From positions 1 through 9,728 of the forward strand of contig CAMLSH010000101.1 of the NCBI GenBank assembly GCA_946482625.1: DNA of 9,728 bases, written 5' to 3'. The translations under genes and the position numbers were made by a program. The notes beneath the pieces are model-generated. The model made no database searches. It was not told the DNA's origin and saw nothing but the letters and a program-made list of their open reading frames with translations. Each line of letters opens with the position of its first letter. Position 1 is the first letter of the stretch. Positions 6,630 through 9,728 of this stretch are shown here, piece by piece. This stretch comes from an uncultured Opitutaceae bacterium (lineage in GTDB: Bacteria; Verrucomicrobiota; Verrucomicrobiae; Opitutales; Opitutaceae).

Positions 6630-8303
6630 ATGTATCCCCGCTGTCTACGCTTTCTCTGCACCCTCCTGTCCGCAGTACTCATCGCAGCCGTTGCCCACGC
6701 AGCGCCCACGACGACCAGCATCTTCAACATACGCGACTTCGGCGCTACCGGCGACGGTCGTACGACCGACTCGCCCGCGATCAACAAAGCCATCGAAGCG
6801 GCGGCCAGCGCCGGTGGTGGCACCGTCTACTTCCCTGCCGGCACCTACTCTAGTTACTCGATACGTCTTAAAAGCAACGTGGCGCTGTATCTCGACGCCG
6901 GCTCCACGATTCTCGCCGCCGAGCCCTCCACCGACCTCTCCATCGGCTACGATCCGCCCGAGCCCAACCCGGGCTGGAATCAATACACCGACTTCGGCCA
7001 TGCGCATTGGCACAACAGCCTGATTTGGGGCGAAAACCTCGAGAACATCGCCATCACCGGTCCGGGCCGCATTTTCGGCCGAGGCCTCAGCAAAGGCGGG
7101 CAAAACCGCCGCGATCCGCTCCTCCATGAGCGCAACGCCGCCGTAAAACCCGACGTTTCCCTCCCGAAGAACCCGAACGCCCCCGAAATCAAACCCGGCC
7201 CCTTTTCGTATCCCAACGCCAAGGACACGCTTCCCGCCGGCGTAGGCAACAAGGCGATCGCCCTCAAGAACTGCCGCAATGTCATTTTCCGCGACTTCAC
7301 GATCTATCACGGCGGCCATTTCGCGATCCTCGCCACCGGCGTGGACAACTGGACCTGCGACAATCTCAAAATCGACACCAACCGCGACGGCATCGATTTC
7401 GACTGTTGCCAGAACGTCCGCGTTTCCAACTGCACCATCAACTCGCCGTGGGACGACGGTATATGCCCGAAGAGCTCCTACGCGCTCGGTTATGCGCGGC
7501 CCACCGAAAACGTCACGATCACCAACTGCCAGGTCAGTGGCTACGATGAGGGCACGCTCCTCGACGGCACGCGCCAGCGCACGACGAAGCATGGCCACGG
7601 CCCGACGGGCCGCATCAAGCTCGGCACCGAGTCCAACGGCGGCTTCCGCAACATCACCATCTCAAATTGCGTTTTCGAATACAGCCGCGGCATCGCCCTG
7701 GAGGCCGTCGATGGCGCGTTCATGGAAGACATCACGATCTCGAACATCACCATGCGCGACATTGCCAACGCCCCGATCTTCATCCGCCTCGGCGCGCGCC
7801 TGCGTGGTCCGGAAGGCACCAAGGTCGGCACCGCCCGCCGCATCAAGATCGACAACATTGTTGCTCACAATGTCGCCGCCGAAAGCGGCATCCTCATCGC
7901 TGGATTGGAAGATCACCCGATCGAAGACCTTTCGCTGAGCAACATTTTCATCGACTATGTCGGCGGCGGCACGAAGGAGCAGGGCGAACGCGTGGTCCCC
8001 GAATACGAACAAGATTACCCCGAACCCTTCCGCTTCGGCACGATCCCCGCCTGGGGCCTTTGGGCGCGCCACGTGAAAAACTTCTCCGTACACCACGTCG
8101 AATTCCGCACCGCTCAGGACGATCTGCGGCCGACCGTGATTCTCGATCACGTCACGGATGCGCGCTTCGATTCCGCAAAAATTCCCCACTCCGCCGGTAC
8201 GCCACGTTTCGTGCTGAAACGGGTCAACGGTTTCGCGGTTCACAACAGTCCCGGCGTCTCCGATACGCTTCGGCCGGACCCCATCGCTGACGAAAAGCTC
8301 TGA
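6630..8303 (+). CDS. Secreted GH28-type polygalacturonase/rhamnogalacturonase-like enzyme (parallel beta-helix)
   Basis: 557 residues from ATG 6630 to TGA 8301-8303. The frame extends upstream to 6456, but this start puts a classic signal peptide first (MYPRCLRFLC, a hydrophobic core, AHA|AP near residue 25). No lipobox is seen. The mature protein opens with the pectinase-fold entry motif NIRDFGATGDG (33-43), then TDSPAINKAI, GGGTVYFPAGTY and NVALYLDAGSTI. GH28 landmarks are NRDGID (251-256), WDDGICPKS (274-282), HGHG (321-324) and GRIKLGTES (327-335), followed by beta-helix rungs such as FRNITISNCVFE and MEDITISNITMRDI. Asp253, Asp275 and Asp276 align with the catalytic Asp trio. The C-terminal rungs (HPIEDLSLSNIFIDYVGGGT, FGTIPAWGLWARHVKN) match a bacterial GH28 subgroup I recall from Bacteroidetes and Verrucomicrobia. 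Expected reaction: hydrolysis of alpha-galacturonosyl linkages in pectin, in the periplasm or outside. The exact linkage is unknown. It is first in an apparent operon with the gene at 8335. Confidence 0.92.
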   Translation: MYPRCLRFLCTLLSAVLIAAVAHAAPTTTSIFNIRDFGATGDGRTTDSPAINKAIEAAASAGGGTVYFPAGTYSSYSIRLKSNVALYLDAGSTILAAEPSTDLSIGYDPPEPNPGWNQYTDFGHAHWHNSLIWGENLENIAITGPGRIFGRGLSKGGQNRRDPLLHERNAAVKPDVSLPKNPNAPEIKPGPFSYPNAKDTLPAGVGNKAIALKNCRNVIFRDFTIYHGGHFAILATGVDNWTCDNLKIDTNRDGIDFDCCQNVRVSNCTINSPWDDGICPKSSYALGYARPTENVTITNCQVSGYDEGTLLDGTRQRTTKHGHGPTGRIKLGTESNGGFRNITISNCVFEYSRGIALEAVDGAFMEDITISNITMRDIANAPIFIRLGARLRGPEGTKVGTARRIKIDNIVAHNVAAESGILIAGLEDHPIEDLSLSNIFIDYVGGGTKEQGERVVPEYEQDYPEPFRFGTIPAWGLWARHVKNFSVHHVEFRTAQDDLRPTVILDHVTDARFDSAKIPHSAGTPRFVLKRVNGFAVHNSPGVSDTLRPDPIADEKL

Positions 8304-8334
8304 GGAAGCGTCATCACCGGCCATACCCAAAATA

Positions 8335-9728
8335 ATGAGAATATTCTCCATGCTCGCGCTCGCGTTCGTTGCGATCGCTCCAGCCACCCTGCCCGCCGCC
8401 TCTCCCGAGCCAGCCAATCGCATCGACTGGCCGACGTTTCTTGCGCGTCACGATCTCGTCTGGTCCAGCCTTCCGGCCACGTGGGAGGAGTCCGCGTTCA
8501 TCGGTAACGGCAATCTCGGGGCCACGATCTTCGTTCAAGACGGAGCACTCGCGTGGGAAGTGAACCGCGCCGACGTGTATCACGCGAGTTCGCGCTATCC
8601 GATGGGCCGCGTCGCACTACAGACCGCGGGAAAAATCACCGATGGCGATATGCGCTTGGATCTTTGGAATGCCGAAGCACGCGGCGTTATCCGTACCGAC
8701 CGCGGCGAAATCCGCTGGCGCTCGTTCACTGCCACAAAGCCGGCTGTCATCGTTATCGAACTCGAAAGCACCGCAGGAGAAATCGCCTCGGCCAACTGGA
8801 TTCCCGCCACTGCGCTTCCTCCGAGCGAGGTCCATCGGAAGCAGCCAATTCCCCCGAGTCTTCAACATCCCACCGCGGTCGTCGCGACATCGGCCAACCG
8901 CACCACCAGTCTGCAGACGTTCAACAACGGCGGCGCCTTCGCAGTTTCTCTCGAGCAATCCTCCGCAGCAGCGGCCTCACCCGTCGCCCCTTCGGACAAA
9001 AACAAGAAACGATTCGTCGTCAGCGTCGGTTCCGCCAGCACCGGTGAAGGCGCTCTCACAGAAGCCACCGCCACGAGCGAGCGCGCAGCCGCCCTCAATC
9101 CATCGCGCCTGGAAGCAGATCACCGCACTTGGTGGCACGCCTACTATCCCGCGAGCTTTGTTTCCTTTCCCGACGCCCGTCTCGAAGCGTTTTACTGGAT
9201 ACAAATCTACAAGCTCGGTTCCGCTATGCGCGCCGATGGTCCGGTCCTCGATCTCATGGGCCCGTGGTTCCGCGGCACGCCATGGCCGCGCATCTGGTGG
9301 AACCTCAATATCCAGCTCACCTACGCGCCCCTCATGTCCGCCAACCGCCTCGCGCTCGCCGAGTCTCTCTTCCGCGTACTCGATCGCGGACGCGCCCAAC
9401 TTCATGCCAACGTCCCTGAACCCATTCGCGCCGAGGCCGCCGCCATCGGTCGCAGTTCCGGACCGGACCTTGTCCGTGCAGTGAATCTAGCCACGTCCAC
9501 GAGCGACGCCGGCAGCGAGGCCGGCAATCTGCCGTGGGTGATGTTCATCTACTGGAACTTCTACCGCGTGCAGATGAACGACGCTATTCTCCGCGACCGC
9601 GTGCTCCCGTTGCTCGCTCCCGCCATCGGCCACTATCTCGCGTATTTGGAAAAGGACTCCGCTGGCATCTATCATCTCCCGAAAACGCATTCTCCTGAAT
9701 TCGCCACCGTTCCCGACACGCACTACGA
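8335..9728 (+). CDS. Secreted GH95-like glycoside hydrolase (alpha-L-fucosidase/alpha-L-galactosidase superfamily), N-terminal part
   Basis: The frame is open from ATG 8335 to the right edge (464 codons); the C-terminus is missing. The start gives a short signal peptide (MRIFSMLALAFVAIAPATLPAAS); an ATG at 8350 would also work, and no good ribosome binding site favours either. An N-terminal beta-sandwich follows, with the GH95/GH65_N-type signature WEESAFIGNGNLGATIF (about 50-66) and EVNRADVYH. A variable Ala/Ser-rich linker lies near 208-225. The (alpha/alpha)6 barrel then begins (AFYWIQIYKLGSAMR, DLMGPWFRGTPWPRIWWNLNIQLTY, NRLALAESLFRVL). N323 and N325 in WWNLNIQ match the Asn-x-Asn pair that supports the catalytic water in GH95 fucosidases; HSPEF (452-456) matches the PS-SPEN-type motif. 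The general acid and base are expected beyond the window. Only 31 bp separate it from the GH28 stop on the same strand, so cotranscription is likely. Divergence from textbook GH95 is clear; the sugar removed cannot be named, and a new subfamily is possible. Confidence 0.8.
   Translation, partial: MRIFSMLALAFVAIAPATLPAASPEPANRIDWPTFLARHDLVWSSLPATWEESAFIGNGNLGATIFVQDGALAWEVNRADVYHASSRYPMGRVALQTAGKITDGDMRLDLWNAEARGVIRTDRGEIRWRSFTATKPAVIVIELESTAGEIASANWIPATALPPSEVHRKQPIPPSLQHPTAVVATSANRTTSLQTFNNGGAFAVSLEQSSAAAASPVAPSDKNKKRFVVSVGSASTGEGALTEATATSERAAALNPSRLEADHRTWWHAYYPASFVSFPDARLEAFYWIQIYKLGSAMRADGPVLDLMGPWFRGTPWPRIWWNLNIQLTYAPLMSANRLALAESLFRVLDRGRAQLHANVPEPIRAEAAAIGRSSGPDLVRAVNLATSTSDAGSEAGNLPWVMFIYWNFYRVQMNDAILRDRVLPLLAPAIGHYLAYLEKDSAGIYHLPKTHSPEFATVPDTHY

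Noticed and set aside
6645..7598. 317-codon open frame on the - strand opposite the GH28 gene
   Set aside because: The + strand frame has a signal peptide and clear GH28 motifs throughout. The antisense product is a low-complexity Val/Ala/Gly/Arg-rich shadow typical of GC-rich DNA.
7662..8423. 253-codon open frame on the - strand across the GH28/GH95-like junction
   Set aside because: It overlaps two well-supported genes and has no recognisable motif; its composition is that of an antisense shadow.
8642..9484. 280-codon + strand frame inside the GH95-like gene
   Set aside because: Pro/Ser/Arg-rich out-of-frame translation; the frame starting at 8335 is uninterrupted to the window end and carries the family motifs.

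Overview
The window looks like part of a carbohydrate-utilisation locus from a GC-rich Gram-negative bacterium, most likely a verrucomicrobium of the Opitutaceae. The main reason is the TonB-dependent receptor at 3092-6157. It has a carboxypeptidase-regulatory-like N-terminal domain of the type 'TGRILNPASQEYIRNAEV...GTNIG', followed by a TonB box of the type 'DTIQLETFIV', a style I associate with the large receptor families of Opitutus and relatives. The taxonomic call rests on remembered family resemblance, not on a search.

Layout, left to right. (1) 1-1016, + strand: the C-terminal part of a family 97 glycoside hydrolase, cut by the window edge. (2) 1057-3006, - strand: a polytopic membrane protein with a GT-C-like N-terminal half and C-terminal TPR repeats, resembling TMTC-type protein O-mannosyltransferases. 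It converges on the GH97 gene with only 40 bp between the stop codons. (3) 3031-3062: a strong intrinsic terminator for the - strand. (4) 3092-6157, - strand: a complete SusC-like TonB-dependent outer-membrane receptor. (5) 6158-6629: a divergent intergenic region of about 470 bp that must hold the promoters of the receptor and of the right-hand hydrolase genes. It has a strong C-over-G bias on the receptor's leader strand and three copies of the 7-mer TAACGAT in mixed orientation. (6) 6630-8303, + strand: a secreted GH28-type (polygalacturonase/rhamnogalacturonase superfamily) parallel beta-helix enzyme. (7) 8335-9728, + strand: the N-terminal 464 codons of a secreted GH95-like enzyme, open at the right edge.

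Working model (inference): the receptor imports an oligosaccharide released outside or in the periplasm from a pectic or other plant/algal heteropolysaccharide. GH28 would cut galacturonic acid-containing linkages, the GH95-like enzyme would remove an alpha-L-fucosyl or alpha-L-galactosyl type decoration, and the GH97, whose visible motifs are those of the retaining branch, would remove alpha-galactosyl-type residues. No SusD-like lipoprotein and no regulator gene is in the window. The TMTC-like gene is separated from the receptor by a terminator and is probably an independent unit.

No tRNA, rRNA, CRISPR array, insertion sequence or prophage feature was recognised. The remaining long reading frames on either strand are shadows of these five genes in GC-rich DNA.
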